From Paenibacillus sp. FSL H7-0737 (GTDB lineage: Bacteria > Bacillota > Bacilli > Paenibacillales > Paenibacillaceae), in NCBI RefSeq assembly GCF_000758545.1, contig NZ_CP009279.1, forward strand, positions 5,456,001 to 5,520,000: a stretch of DNA of 64,000 nt, read 5' to 3'. Each line of letters opens with the position of its first letter. Position 1 is the first letter of the stretch. Shown piece by piece: positions 1 to 9,115 of this stretch. The notes under the pieces were generated by a model, which made no database searches, was not told where the DNA came from, and saw only the letters and a program-made list of their open reading frames with translations. The position numbers and the translations under genes were made by a program.

Positions 1-1229
1 ATATGCTGCATGCCCTTGAACAGGGTGATGGTAATGAGGCGTGGCTGGGCAACTTAGTCGCTGAACGTATTGTGAGAGAACATGTAGCGGAAATGAAGCG
101 TTTTGGTATTCACTATGACCTGCTGGTGTGGGAGAGCAATATTTTAAAAGAGGGATTCTGGACAGCCGCATCTGAGCGATTGAAGCAAACGGCAGTTTTT
201 GTACAGGAGACTGAGGGCAAGCTTGCGGGCTGCTGGGTGCTAAAGCAAGGGACAGAGGTTAGCAGTGGAGCGGAGTCAGAGGATCATCAGATGGATAAGG
301 TGCTTGTGCGTTCGAATGGGATTTTGACATATACAGCCAAAGACATTGCTTATCATCTCTGGAAATTCGGTCTACTATCCAAAGATTTCACCTACAGTGA
401 ATTCTCGTCTGGTTTATGGACCACAGGTTTAACTGGAACCCATGAGCCTTATGGACATGCCGACCGTGTTATTAACGTCATCGATTATAGACAGGAATAT
501 CCGCAACAAATGGTTAAGCAGGCTTTAAGAGCACTAGGATATAACGAGCAGGCTGAGAAGCTCCATCATGTAAGTTATGGCGTTGTTTCTCTTAGTCCGG
601 CCTCTGCTGCTGAACTGGGGATAGATACTTCAGAAGGAAAATCTTCTTATGCCATGTCCGGGCGCCAAGGAATCGGCGTTAAGGTGAGCGATTTAGTAAA
701 GCTTATGGAACAGAACATAGAACATTCGCGCTCTGATAAAGAGGGTCTTTCCAGCCATATCATTGCAGTTGCTGCTATTCGTTATTATCTGCTGCGGTTT
801 AACCTGGGAACGGAAATCGTGTTTGATTTCAAACAGGCTACCGAAATATCCGGTAATACCGGGGTTTATCTGATGTACACCTATGCCCGTGCCAGCAGTG
901 TTTTGAGCAAATCTACAATCCCATTCAGCACAGATGCCTCAAAGCTTCAATTTCCACTCGAAATGGAAAAAGCAGAGCTCGCTTTGCTGAGACAGCTTAG
1001 CCTCTGGCAGGAGACATTGTATTCTGCCAGCATAGAATTGACGCCGAATATACTCTGCACATACGCGCATACCTTAGCCACACTTTTCAATAACTTCTAT
1101 TCTATATGTCCGATTTTAAAAGGTGCGGAGGCTACCATCGCGTTCCGCCTCTGGCTCACTTCGAGATTTAAGGACACTTTAGGTGAAGTGCTAGAGGTGC
1201 TTGGGTTACCGACACCGAGCCGTATGTAG
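1..1229 (+). CDS. Arginyl-tRNA synthetase-like protein, C-terminal part (5' cut by window edge)
   Basis: The visible 408 residues match the second half of class I arginyl-tRNA synthetase: a catalytic-core stretch resembling VLVRSNGILTYTAKDIAYH, a degenerate KMSKS-like loop (AMSGRQGIGVKVSDL, about residue 217), and a C-terminal DALR anticodon-binding domain from about residue 255. Canonical ArgRS has GNPGPYLQYAHAR at the start of the DALR domain; here it is GNTGVYLMYTYAR, with proline and glutamine changed, so this looks like a divergent paralogue rather than the housekeeping enzyme. The frame is open at base 1, so the true start is upstream. It ends at a strong terminator shared with the convergent GH94 gene. 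Whether it charges tRNA-Arg or has another role cannot be told from this fragment. Confidence 0.75.
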   Translation, partial: MLHALEQGDGNEAWLGNLVAERIVREHVAEMKRFGIHYDLLVWESNILKEGFWTAASERLKQTAVFVQETEGKLAGCWVLKQGTEVSSGAESEDHQMDKVLVRSNGILTYTAKDIAYHLWKFGLLSKDFTYSEFSSGLWTTGLTGTHEPYGHADRVINVIDYRQEYPQQMVKQALRALGYNEQAEKLHHVSYGVVSLSPASAAELGIDTSEGKSSYAMSGRQGIGVKVSDLVKLMEQNIEHSRSDKEGLSSHIIAVAAIRYYLLRFNLGTEIVFDFKQATEISGNTGVYLMYTYARASSVLSKSTIPFSTDASKLQFPLEMEKAELALLRQLSLWQETLYSASIELTPNILCTYAHTLATLFNNFYSICPILKGAEATIAFRLWLTSRFKDTLGEVLEVLGLPTPSRM

Positions 1230-1232
1230 TAC

Positions 1233-1277
1233 AAAAAGGGCAATCTCCACGCTTATCGCGGAGATTGCCCTTTTTTT
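1233..1277. terminator. Bidirectional Rho-independent terminator
   Basis: An 11-bp perfect stem (GGGCAATCTCC / GGAGATTGCCC, 1238-1248 and 1260-1270) is flanked by AAAAA on the left and TTTTTTT on the right. It can therefore end both the ArgRS-like gene on the plus strand and the glucan operon on the minus strand. Confidence 0.9.
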
Positions 1278-1283
1278 ATTATC

Positions 1284-4200
1284 TTACTTATAAATGTCTA
1301 TCACATTTCCAGCTTCTACGCAGAGACGATCAAAGTCCTCACGTTTGATACGGATACCACCACTACGGTAGCGATTAAGCGTACCTTCGGCTTGAACTTC
1401 TGTACCGTTAACAGTAATCCGACTGTTATCAGAGCCCGTAAGGTGATAAATAAAGTCTACCTTAGTGCCTGCATATTCAAAGCTAAAGCGCATTCCGTCC
1501 AGCGACTCCGGCAGAATTGGATCGACGATTAAATCTCCGCCTTCCGTACGGATCCCCAGTGCATTAGAGATCAACTGGTTCATGTAGATCCCAGGACCGC
1601 TTGAATAGATTCTCCAGCCACCTTTAACCGCTACGTCACCATTACGCAGTTTATCGAAATTCTCCTGTGCCTCGTAACGGGTGTTAAATTTACCATCCGA
1701 GCTACTGAAATAAGAGTTAGCCTGACGTAGTTCAGCGTTTGGCACCACGTCGCGGATTCCGATCGGATTGATCGCCGCTAGGCCATTCCAGACCTGATCG
1801 GTTTTCCCTAGCTTAGCCATAGCTTCTACATAACGGATGTGTGCATGTACATATTGAAGTCCAATTTCCCGACCAAAGTTAGAAGCTTGCTCCGCACGTT
1901 TGAAATGGGTGCTTACGCCGCCAACATATTGAGCTGGACGGTTCATCAAACGAACGCCATCTGGACAGAACAGTTTATCTTGGATTACTTCATAGTGGGC
2001 TTCGGCTTGTTCTGGTGTAAGCAGCTCACTGATCATACTGCGCGTCATTGGCAGCAGACGGTATTGGATCCCTGTTTCCGTATCACTTGGATGTACCATA
2101 AGCTTCACTTGCTCTGGGTCCTCCATATACAAGAAGCCTGGAATTACCTCAGATTGAAGCATATGTGTGTTGAAATCCTCACGGATTCCCTCCACCATCG
2201 CTTTCAGCTCTTCCGAACCTGCTGGATCAACTTTATGAAGCACTTCTGAGAACTGATTCAATGTCTGATAGGTAAGCGCCACTGTCCAGCTGCTAACCAT
2301 GTACTGCTTCAGCTGTGGATTAGCCGGTTGGAGTGTATCATCCCAGTCTCCATCACCGTAAGAAGACAAATGCGTGTCATGCAGGAAGTGATTCTTAATA
2401 TAAGCAACTTCCTTCCGTGCATGATCCAGCAGCGTCGCTTTTTCCTCTGTAAAATCAAAGCTATGCTTACGAGTATAAGGCACAGTCGCTTGCAAAATAC
2501 TGTAATCTTGCGTTACCGCCAAATAGTCTCCAAGCACTTTGAGTGGCCATACAATAATATCTCCATGGCTCTCCTCTTGCTGAATCTTCGTATATTTATC
2601 AAACATGAACCACTGTGGCCAGTTACCATCATCTTCATATTGATGAGCATACAGGGTCAGCAATATTTCACGAACCTGATCGTATTTTTGCGTAGCCATG
2701 AAGTATTCCACTGGTCCCTGACACACGTCACGGGTTCCCCAAGCAGCGCCGCCGTATTGTTCCAATCCGTGAGGGACTGAATAATGGACGAGCATATTAT
2801 GTGTATACCACCAAGCTAGAGCATTTACCTTAAACAACTCACCTTCTGACCCATCACCTAACGTCAAGCGGAAGCCATTCATAACCCCGCTGTAGAACTC
2901 GCGGTATGCGGAAATCTCCTCTTCAGCTGTACGGCTGCTCGATTGAATCTCCTTACCATCCAGAAGACCTTGAATGTTCAATGTCCATTCACTGCTCTCC
3001 GACAGTTCCAGAATAGCTAGTGGCGCATCTGACTGGTCAGCATGAGAGACGAGCCTACCTTCATTTTGAAGAGTGAAATCCGCTCCCTGTACCTGGAATT
3101 TATATTGCAGATCAGGATATTCTCCTGCACTTAGTGCACTTCTATCAGCCGAGAAGGTTACGGTTCCCTCTTCTTGTTTGAATTGATATGGAAGCTCGTA
3201 TTCGTTAACGTTCATAGTGATTTGATTAGTGACTAGATAGCGATAAGCTTTTCCACTTTCCGTACGCACATTCAGGAATATCTCCGGAGAATCTGCAGTA
3301 GTGTAGTTCGTAATAATGAAGCATTCGCCATCTGTTCTGTAATACCAACGGGCATAGTTGAAACCAACTTCGAACAATGAAGGCATGGTCAAGAGGCGAT
3401 ATTCGCCATTCCACTGTACATAGATTCTTTGTCCCGAGGCCTTTGGAATATTAAGTGCATTTCTGGCATTGGTCATGAGCTTGTTGAAATTGGTATTGCC
3501 AATAACGATTTGTGAGTTAAATATTCCGTACATATAGGAAGTCGTAGTGATTACCTTATCGTTAAGTCGGGCATTATCCCCACTCATTAGAATATGACCA
3601 TGAGGACGCTCTACCTTAAGTTCCTTCTCTTTCAATACAACATGCTCATAATTTTCCGTGAAGAAAGACAGAAGCTGGTCTCCCTCTTTTTCCTCTTGAT
3701 AGCGAACCGGGAACAAGGCTTCGATCTCTTCGCTCGTCAGAGAATTTGCAGCTAGTGGTGCTCCCAGCTCTTTCGTCAAGAAAGAACGCTCGAGCGGTGC
3801 TTCAGCTTCTAAAGGCAACTCTTTTACCGTTTCCCAAGCCGCAGCAACATCCTTCGTGAATTCTAACGAGGTAATCGCTTCTGGATGATCTTGCTTGAAC
3901 AATCCATAAAATACAAACCGGGCTTCCCCACTCAGCTTCACCCGCTCCGATTGCAGCGCAGTATAAGCGAATTCATATTGATAGATTTCATTACTTAATT
4001 GCTCACGGCTCAGGCTTTCTGGTTGATTGGTCTCTTTATAAGACAATCCAAAGAATTGGAAACCATCTGTTGAGAAGCTTGCTGCCTTAGTGATTGCACC
4101 CTGTTGTAGGTATGGAAATTTGCCACCTTGCGGTTGATTCTGTCTGGAACATACTACATATCCCTTTGACTGATCCTCGAATACGGCGTGGTCAATATAC

Positions 4201-4628
4201 TGTGACAGATAGGCTTCATTACTGCGAACAGCACCGATATCGGCAATACCCACATCTTGTCCGTACACGAGATCCACATCTGCATCTTGCCCTTTAAGCT
4301 TCACGTCCCAGAACCAAGCGCCTTGAGCCGTCGGAGTAAAAATAACCTGATACTCGATATTTTCCGCAGTACCTTCCCAAACCAAGCGGTTCCCAGCCTT
4401 ACGTACAGTGCTTGAGGAATGAATGCCCAGCAAAGGAACAGCTTGAATGCTTCCATTACTATGAATGCGTAAATATAGGTTGGATAAGGAGCCATCCACG
4501 ATATTAGGCAGCAATTGATTGATCATTGTCCGTTCATGGAGAACTTGGAACAAGTCCCCACTGTTTGTAAAAGTGAATGATAAGTCTCCAGCGTTTAAAT
4601 GGATGTTAGAATTCATATTAGTAGTCAT
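1284..4628 (-). CDS. GH94 glycoside phosphorylase, probable 1,2-beta-oligoglucan phosphorylase
   Basis: This 1114-residue cytoplasmic protein (no signal peptide) has the GH94 architecture: a large N-terminal beta-sandwich region, an (alpha/alpha)6 barrel from about residue 600, and a C-terminal beta region. Motifs are WGTRDVCQGP (630-639) and the acidic cluster DGDWDD (759-764), where the general acid is expected. GH94 enzymes cleave beta-glucosidic bonds with phosphate, giving alpha-glucose 1-phosphate. The length fits 1,2-beta-oligoglucan (sophoro-oligosaccharide) phosphorylases, about 1,090-1,115 residues, better than cellobiose phosphorylase (about 810) or cellodextrin phosphorylase (about 980). 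A GH3 beta-glucosidase and LacI regulator next to it mirror the Listeria innocua 1,2-beta-glucan locus. The start is ATG with AGGAG about 10 bases upstream. Family is firm; linkage specificity is inference. Confidence 0.8.
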   Translation of the reverse strand: MTTNMNSNIHLNAGDLSFTFTNSGDLFQVLHERTMINQLLPNIVDGSLSNLYLRIHSNGSIQAVPLLGIHSSSTVRKAGNRLVWEGTAENIEYQVIFTPTAQGAWFWDVKLKGQDADVDLVYGQDVGIADIGAVRSNEAYLSQYIDHAVFEDQSKGYVVCSRQNQPQGGKFPYLQQGAITKAASFSTDGFQFFGLSYKETNQPESLSREQLSNEIYQYEFAYTALQSERVKLSGEARFVFYGLFKQDHPEAITSLEFTKDVAAAWETVKELPLEAEAPLERSFLTKELGAPLAANSLTSEEIEALFPVRYQEEKEGDQLLSFFTENYEHVVLKEKELKVERPHGHILMSGDNARLNDKVITTTSYMYGIFNSQIVIGNTNFNKLMTNARNALNIPKASGQRIYVQWNGEYRLLTMPSLFEVGFNYARWYYRTDGECFIITNYTTADSPEIFLNVRTESGKAYRYLVTNQITMNVNEYELPYQFKQEEGTVTFSADRSALSAGEYPDLQYKFQVQGADFTLQNEGRLVSHADQSDAPLAILELSESSEWTLNIQGLLDGKEIQSSSRTAEEEISAYREFYSGVMNGFRLTLGDGSEGELFKVNALAWWYTHNMLVHYSVPHGLEQYGGAAWGTRDVCQGPVEYFMATQKYDQVREILLTLYAHQYEDDGNWPQWFMFDKYTKIQQEESHGDIIVWPLKVLGDYLAVTQDYSILQATVPYTRKHSFDFTEEKATLLDHARKEVAYIKNHFLHDTHLSSYGDGDWDDTLQPANPQLKQYMVSSWTVALTYQTLNQFSEVLHKVDPAGSEELKAMVEGIREDFNTHMLQSEVIPGFLYMEDPEQVKLMVHPSDTETGIQYRLLPMTRSMISELLTPEQAEAHYEVIQDKLFCPDGVRLMNRPAQYVGGVSTHFKRAEQASNFGREIGLQYVHAHIRYVEAMAKLGKTDQVWNGLAAINPIGIRDVVPNAELRQANSYFSSSDGKFNTRYEAQENFDKLRNGDVAVKGGWRIYSSGPGIYMNQLISNALGIRTEGGDLIVDPILPESLDGMRFSFEYAGTKVDFIYHLTGSDNSRITVNGTEVQAEGTLNRYRSGGIRIKREDFDRLCVEAGNVIDIYK

Positions 4629-4675
4629 ATTCTTGCACTCCTCTATTACGACAGCCTGTGTCGTATATATTCTAC

Positions 4676-6844
4676 TTAAGCTAATGTTAAGCGAAAATCG
4701 CGTTCTTTAACCTCTTGGCTATTTGGACCCACAAACAATTTGAATTGTCCCGGATCACTGCTAAAGCTTAAGTCGCTATGATAGTAACGAAGCTGTTCTT
4801 CTGTAAGCGTAAAGCTCACTTCCTGGCTTTCTCCCGGGGAGAGGCTGATCTTGGCAAAATCTTTCAGTTCCTTCATTGGTCTGACAACTTCTCCTGAAAT
4901 GTCTCGGATATAGAGCTGCACTACCTCTTCACCTTGTACATTACCCGTATTAGTCACCGTAACAGTTACTTTAATAGGCTGATCCTTCGTCATTATTTCA
5001 CCGGAAAGGATCGGTTCACTGTAGCCAAATGTCGTATAGCTAAGACCAAAGCCAAATGGCAGGAACGGCTCATTAGGAATGTCCAGATATTGTGAGACAT
5101 AACGCTTGTCCGCACCCGGTGCATGTAGAGGACGTCCAGTGTTGAAATGATTGTAATAGACCGGAATTTGCCCAACAGATACAGGGAAAGACATCGTTAA
5201 TCTTCCTGACGGATTCTCGTCACCATACAGTAGACTGGTAATCGCCGCGCCGCCCTCGCTTCCTGGGAACCAGGCTTCCAGAATAGCATCCGCGTTCTCG
5301 ATCACACCACTAAGATCCAGCGGGCGTCCGTTAAACAACACCACCACAACAGGCTTACCCAGCGTCTTCATACGTTGCAAAAGCTCACGCTGCGCTTCCG
5401 GCAAGCGGATATCTGAACGACTTCCAGCTTCTCCACTCATATCTGAATGTTCTCCAAGCGCCAGCACAATCACATCGGCTTCCAGCGCTGCCGCTTTCGC
5501 CTCCAGCCATTGCTCTTCTGTAAAGCTCTCAATCCCGGAGCCTTCTGCAACGGTAACCTTACCTGCAGCTGCACGAGCTTCAAAAGCTGGAGCAAGACGG
5601 CTAGCTTCTTCTGTTGAACCCAACCAGGACCATGGTCCAAGAATATCTCCGTTATTAGCAAACGGTCCGATTAGCGCAATCCGCTGCTCTGTCGCAAGCG
5701 GCAGAACCTGATCATTCTTCAGTAGAACGCAGGATTTAACCGCTAATTCTCTCGCTGCTGTCCGGTGAGCATCACAGAAAATTACCTCGCGCTCTTTCTC
5801 TATATCTGCCCCACGTAACGGATTCTCAAACAAGCCCAGTCTTTGCTTCAATTTCAAAATACGAAGTACGGCTTCATCAATGATACTTTCATCCACTTGC
5901 CCATCTGCTACAAGAGCTGGCAGTTGGTGCACATAACACTCTGTCATCATCTCGATATCCACGCTAGCTTTGATAGCTTTAAGTGCTGCTTCAGCCTCAT
6001 CCTCGGCGACACCATGTGGGATCAGTTCCTTCACCGCGCCCCAATCCGAGATCAACACGCCGTCAAAGCCCCATTCCTCACGCAGCAGCTGACGAAGCAG
6101 CTTAACGTTTCCGCTTATTGGAATCCCGTCAATCGTGTTGAACGAAGTCATAACCATTTCTGCACCCTCATCCAGTGCTGCACGATAGGCTGGCAGATAA
6201 TATTCCCGTAGCTGACGTTCTGATAAATCGACCGTATTATAATCCCGCCCGCCTTCGGATAGACCATAGGCTGCAAAGTGCTTAACGCATGCCGCCAGAC
6301 GACTTACATCACCCGTCAAGTCATTTCCCTGAAACCCGCGTACAAATGCACGGGCAAACCTACCATTCAAATAAGGATCTTCGCCGGTAGACTCCATCAC
6401 TCTTCCCCAACGCGGGTCCCGAACAAGGTCCGCCATAGGTGCAAAAGTAACGTGTACACCAGACACTGCCGCTTCTTTAGCAGCAATCTCAGCGCTTAGC
6501 TCCGCCCGTTCCATATCCCAAGAGCAACCAATCGCCAGTGGCACCGGAAAAATCGTCTTAAAGCCATGCACGATATCCGCCATCATCAGCAGTGGAATAC
6601 CCAATCTATTTTTACGTAAATGAGCTTCTTGGACGGCAATGACTTGCTCTGCGCCCGAAAGTCCAAGTACTGAACCACTGTTCTCAATCATGTGATCCGT
6701 AATCCCCATGGATGCCATAGGGCCAGTGATTTGCCCTCCTTCTTCCGCTCCTTCATAGAAATTAGCAGCTAGCTGCTGCAATTGTGCTATTTTCTCTTCA
6801 AGCGTCATCTGGTTCAACAGGGACGTCAGTTGCTGGTCTTTCAT
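4676..6844 (-). CDS. GH3 beta-glucosidase
   Basis: A 722-residue GH3 enzyme with the usual order: TIM-barrel domain, alpha/beta sandwich domain, and C-terminal fibronectin-III-like domain. The conserved KHF is at 188-190, the nucleophile is Asp267 in SDW, and the acid/base candidate is Glu472 in MSGEAGSRSDI. There is no signal peptide, so it acts inside the cell, probably hydrolysing short beta-glucosides left by the adjacent GH94 phosphorylase. I chose the ATG at 6844 because GGAGG lies 7 bases upstream; an in-frame start 13 codons earlier has no good ribosome site. It lies 47 bp before the GH94 gene and 44 bp after the esterase gene, consistent with one operon. Confidence 0.92.
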   Translation of the reverse strand: MKDQQLTSLLNQMTLEEKIAQLQQLAANFYEGAEEGGQITGPMASMGITDHMIENSGSVLGLSGAEQVIAVQEAHLRKNRLGIPLLMMADIVHGFKTIFPVPLAIGCSWDMERAELSAEIAAKEAAVSGVHVTFAPMADLVRDPRWGRVMESTGEDPYLNGRFARAFVRGFQGNDLTGDVSRLAACVKHFAAYGLSEGGRDYNTVDLSERQLREYYLPAYRAALDEGAEMVMTSFNTIDGIPISGNVKLLRQLLREEWGFDGVLISDWGAVKELIPHGVAEDEAEAALKAIKASVDIEMMTECYVHQLPALVADGQVDESIIDEAVLRILKLKQRLGLFENPLRGADIEKEREVIFCDAHRTAARELAVKSCVLLKNDQVLPLATEQRIALIGPFANNGDILGPWSWLGSTEEASRLAPAFEARAAAGKVTVAEGSGIESFTEEQWLEAKAAALEADVIVLALGEHSDMSGEAGSRSDIRLPEAQRELLQRMKTLGKPVVVVLFNGRPLDLSGVIENADAILEAWFPGSEGGAAITSLLYGDENPSGRLTMSFPVSVGQIPVYYNHFNTGRPLHAPGADKRYVSQYLDIPNEPFLPFGFGLSYTTFGYSEPILSGEIMTKDQPIKVTVTVTNTGNVQGEEVVQLYIRDISGEVVRPMKELKDFAKISLSPGESQEVSFTLTEEQLRYYHSDLSFSSDPGQFKLFVGPNSQEVKERDFRLTLA

Positions 6845-6888
6845 CTCAAATCCTCCATAATATCTCTTTCTGCAATTGCTCATTGCTC

Positions 6889-7638
6889 TTAGTTGTACAA
6901 GAAATCAAAAGTTGTCTTCAGATGCTCCTCCCAGAATCTCCATTCATGTGTTCCCGGAGTCTCAACATATTGAAATGTATAGGGACTCGCTTGCATATGA
7001 GAAGCAAATTCCCGGTTCATCTCCACAAATGGATCTTCCGAGCCACAGCAGGTCAAAATTGAAGGCAGCTTACGTTTATCGTCGACCAATTTAGCCGCTA
7101 AAGCATACAGATCTTGATCCGGCTTAACTTGTAAGCGTTTTCCGAAAGTGCCTGCCATCTCCCTCGCCATATCCGAAGACATTTGCGGGTCTTTCAATCT
7201 TTTCTGAATATCTGTAACGCCTGATAAGGAAACTACTTTGCTGTAGCGCTCAGGATAGGTAAGTGCACATTTTAACGCCCCATATCCGCCCATCGATAGT
7301 CCGGCAACATACGTCTTTTGCGGATCATCATCCAGTCTCATCATTCGGCCACAAAGCTCAGGAAGCTCTTGCGTAACATAGTGGAAGTAATCCAGTCCAT
7401 ACTCCATATCTGTATAATAGCTTCTTCCTACCTGAGGCATTATGACTGTACAGCCATACTTGTTAGCATACTGCTCAATGGTGGTCAGCCTGTACCATGT
7501 GCTAGCATTGTCGCCAGCACCATGTAACAGATAGAGCGTTCCTCCGGTGGTATTGCCCGAATCAACGGGGGAGATGATACTGATGGACGTTGTCATTCTT
7601 AAGGTAGGAGAACCAGTCTCAACGGTTAGAAGTGCCAT
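6889..7638 (-). CDS. Alpha/beta-hydrolase esterase (EstA / esterase D-like)
   Basis: A 249-residue protein of the Pfam Esterase family (PF00756). The oxyanion region is LYLLHGAGDN (35-44), the nucleophile elbow GLSMGG gives Ser115, Asp202 lies in GSEDP, and His231 lies in GTHEW, completing a Ser-Asp-His triad. Such enzymes remove acetyl or other short acyl groups from esters, often sugars. There is no signal peptide. It sits between the LacI regulator and the GH3 gene on the same strand with 44-55 bp gaps, so it probably trims acyl decorations from the imported glucan fragments; the substrate is inference. S-formylglutathione hydrolase belongs to the same family and cannot be excluded by sequence alone. 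Confidence 0.85.
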   Translation of the reverse strand: MALLTVETGSPTLRMTTSISIISPVDSGNTTGGTLYLLHGAGDNASTWYRLTTIEQYANKYGCTVIMPQVGRSYYTDMEYGLDYFHYVTQELPELCGRMMRLDDDPQKTYVAGLSMGGYGALKCALTYPERYSKVVSLSGVTDIQKRLKDPQMSSDMAREMAGTFGKRLQVKPDQDLYALAAKLVDDKRKLPSILTCCGSEDPFVEMNREFASHMQASPYTFQYVETPGTHEWRFWEEHLKTTFDFLYN

Positions 7639-7693
7639 ATGTCATCTCCTTACGGAAACTTTTTTAAAATATAAGAAATTATGCCGAAGGCGT

Positions 7694-8713
7694 TTATGCT
7701 TGTTTATTAATCTTCTTGCAAGATCCCCGCTTAACCAAAACAGACTCGAATACCACATGTTTGTTCTCCGATTGTCCCGAAATCAGGTCAAACAGAATTT
7801 CAACACTGGCTTTCGCCATATCCACCCCAGGTTGGCTAATCGTATCCAGCGATGGGTGATAGTATTCTGCCATCTCTATACCGTCAAATCCGATGATCGA
7901 AATATCATTTGGAATCGATAGACCCAAAGACAATAAAGCCTTGGCAGCTCCGATAGCGATGGTATCTGATGCGGCAAATACAGCGGTGATATCTTTTTTC
8001 TTATTAAGCAGTCTTTTCGTAGCCGTAAAACCAGAACTTGGACTGTATTCACAATCCTCTACCAAGGAAGCATCATACTCAATCCCATGATCCTCAAGGG
8101 CCTTAATATAACCCATAAGACGACGGTTTCCGGTAGTATGCTGAACCAAAGGAAATCTGGCCAAAAAGCAAATGTTCCGGTGTCCGAGTGAAATTAGATA
8201 GCTCACAGCTTTATAAGACTCTTGCATATCATCAATGATCACACTAGAGAATACGGCAGGATCAACATCCTTCGTAGTCGTGATGGTAGTCAAAACGAAT
8301 GGGATCGGCAATTGTTTGAATTTTTCTTCAGAATGGTCATATGTACCACCCATAAAGATTACCCCGTATAAATTCTTTTCCTTCACAAGCTGAAGAGCAG
8401 CATTGATCTCATCCACTCCATCTTCAACATGCTGGATCAGAAGCGGGCAGCCGCGCAGATTCACTTGACGCTCTACTTCTTTGATCATGTCTGCAAAAAA
8501 CGGATTTGCAATCCCCTTAACCATAAGTGCTATCGTATTAGAACGCGTTTTTTTCAGATTGCTTGCATTTCCATTTGGAATGTAATTATGTTCTCTTACA
8601 ACAGCCATTACTTTAGCTCTGGTTGCATCACTTACGACACCGGAGTTATTAATTACCCTGGAGACCGTGGCGATACCAACGCCTGATAGCCTTGCAATAT
8701 CCTTGATATTCAT
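7694..8713 (-). CDS. LacI-family transcriptional regulator of the glucan operon
   Basis: A 339-residue LacI/GalR repressor. The N-terminal helix-turn-helix (IKDIARLSGVGIATVSRVIN, residues 3-22) is followed by the hinge and a periplasmic-binding-protein-like ligand domain. I chose the ATG at 8713, preceded by AGGGGG, because it places the helix-turn-helix at the extreme N-terminus; an upstream in-frame start would add 31 unrelated residues. It is the first gene of a minus-strand run with the esterase, GH3 and GH94 genes. A perfect 18-bp palindrome between its promoter and start codon, and a second one before the divergent serine hydrolase, suggest it represses itself, the operon and that hydrolase. 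The inducer is unknown, perhaps a sophoro-oligosaccharide. Confidence 0.92.
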   Translation of the reverse strand: MNIKDIARLSGVGIATVSRVINNSGVVSDATRAKVMAVVREHNYIPNGNASNLKKTRSNTIALMVKGIANPFFADMIKEVERQVNLRGCPLLIQHVEDGVDEINAALQLVKEKNLYGVIFMGGTYDHSEEKFKQLPIPFVLTTITTTKDVDPAVFSSVIIDDMQESYKAVSYLISLGHRNICFLARFPLVQHTTGNRRLMGYIKALEDHGIEYDASLVEDCEYSPSSGFTATKRLLNKKKDITAVFAASDTIAIGAAKALLSLGLSIPNDISIIGFDGIEMAEYYHPSLDTISQPGVDMAKASVEILFDLISGQSENKHVVFESVLVKRGSCKKINKQA

Positions 8714-8788
8714 AATTCCCCCTGTTTCACCCCTATAATGAGCTCCCCTGCACCTGATGAAATCAGCTTGGTGGAAACGCATGAAATG

Positions 8789-8806
8789 ATGGGAAACGTT
8801 TCCCAT
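8789..8806. promoter_or_regulatory. LacI-type operator palindrome
   Basis: ATGGGAAACGTTTCCCAT is a perfect 18-bp palindrome centred on CG, the typical form of LacI/GalR operators. It lies about 45 bp downstream of the predicted transcription start, so a bound repressor would block elongation. It also resembles a catabolite (cre) site with two mismatches, but the local LacI gene makes self-regulation the simpler reading. Confidence 0.8.
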
Positions 8807-8851
8807 GACGTCATTTTGACTGTTTTCGGATCTAAATCGCTTAATACGTTC

Positions 8852-8880
8852 ATTATGGACAGATATTTTTTAGAAGTCAA
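8852..8880 (-). promoter_or_regulatory. SigA-type promoter of the lacI-esterase-GH3-GH94 operon
   Basis: On the minus strand TTGACT (8880-8875) is followed by a 17-bp spacer and CATAAT (8857-8852), close to the vegetative consensus. Transcription would run through the operator into lacI. Confidence 0.7.
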
Positions 8881-8970
8881 CCTATGATTTTTGACTAAAA
8901 ATGATTCGCATCTCAAATTCGTTTTAAATTTTAATTGTTTTGATGTTAAATAGTAGTCTTTCTGCTTGCA

Positions 8971-8999
8971 TTGACTTTAAAATAAGAATAGAATAGCAT
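8971..8999 (+). promoter_or_regulatory. Probable promoter of the divergent serine hydrolase
   Basis: TTGACT (8971-8976), a 17-bp spacer and TAGCAT (8994-8999, four of six consensus bases). The second LacI-like palindrome lies just downstream, as expected for a repressible promoter. Confidence 0.5.
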
Positions 9000-9027
9000 C
9001 GATTTAGCTATTTAATATCTAGTCAGA

Positions 9028-9039
9028 GGAAACGTTTCC
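9028..9039. promoter_or_regulatory. Second LacI-type operator
   Basis: GGAAACGTTTCC is a perfect 12-bp palindrome identical to the core of the operator at 8789-8806. Its position downstream of the plus-strand promoter suggests co-regulation of the serine hydrolase with the glucan operon. Confidence 0.7.
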
Positions 9040-9115
9040 ACATCATTTTCAATCATTTCGACTACCAAACTTCCTAATCCCAGCTTGGAATCTAAGAGAG
9101 AGAGGGCTACATTTT

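Noticed and set aside
1839..2780. Two plus-strand frames inside the GH94 gene
   Set aside because: Antisense by-products of a well-supported gene; no ribosome sites or recognisable domains.
8789..8806. Reading the lacI palindrome as a CcpA cre site
   Set aside because: Two mismatches to the cre consensus, whereas perfect symmetry and the adjacent LacI gene favour a dedicated operator; dual use is not excluded.
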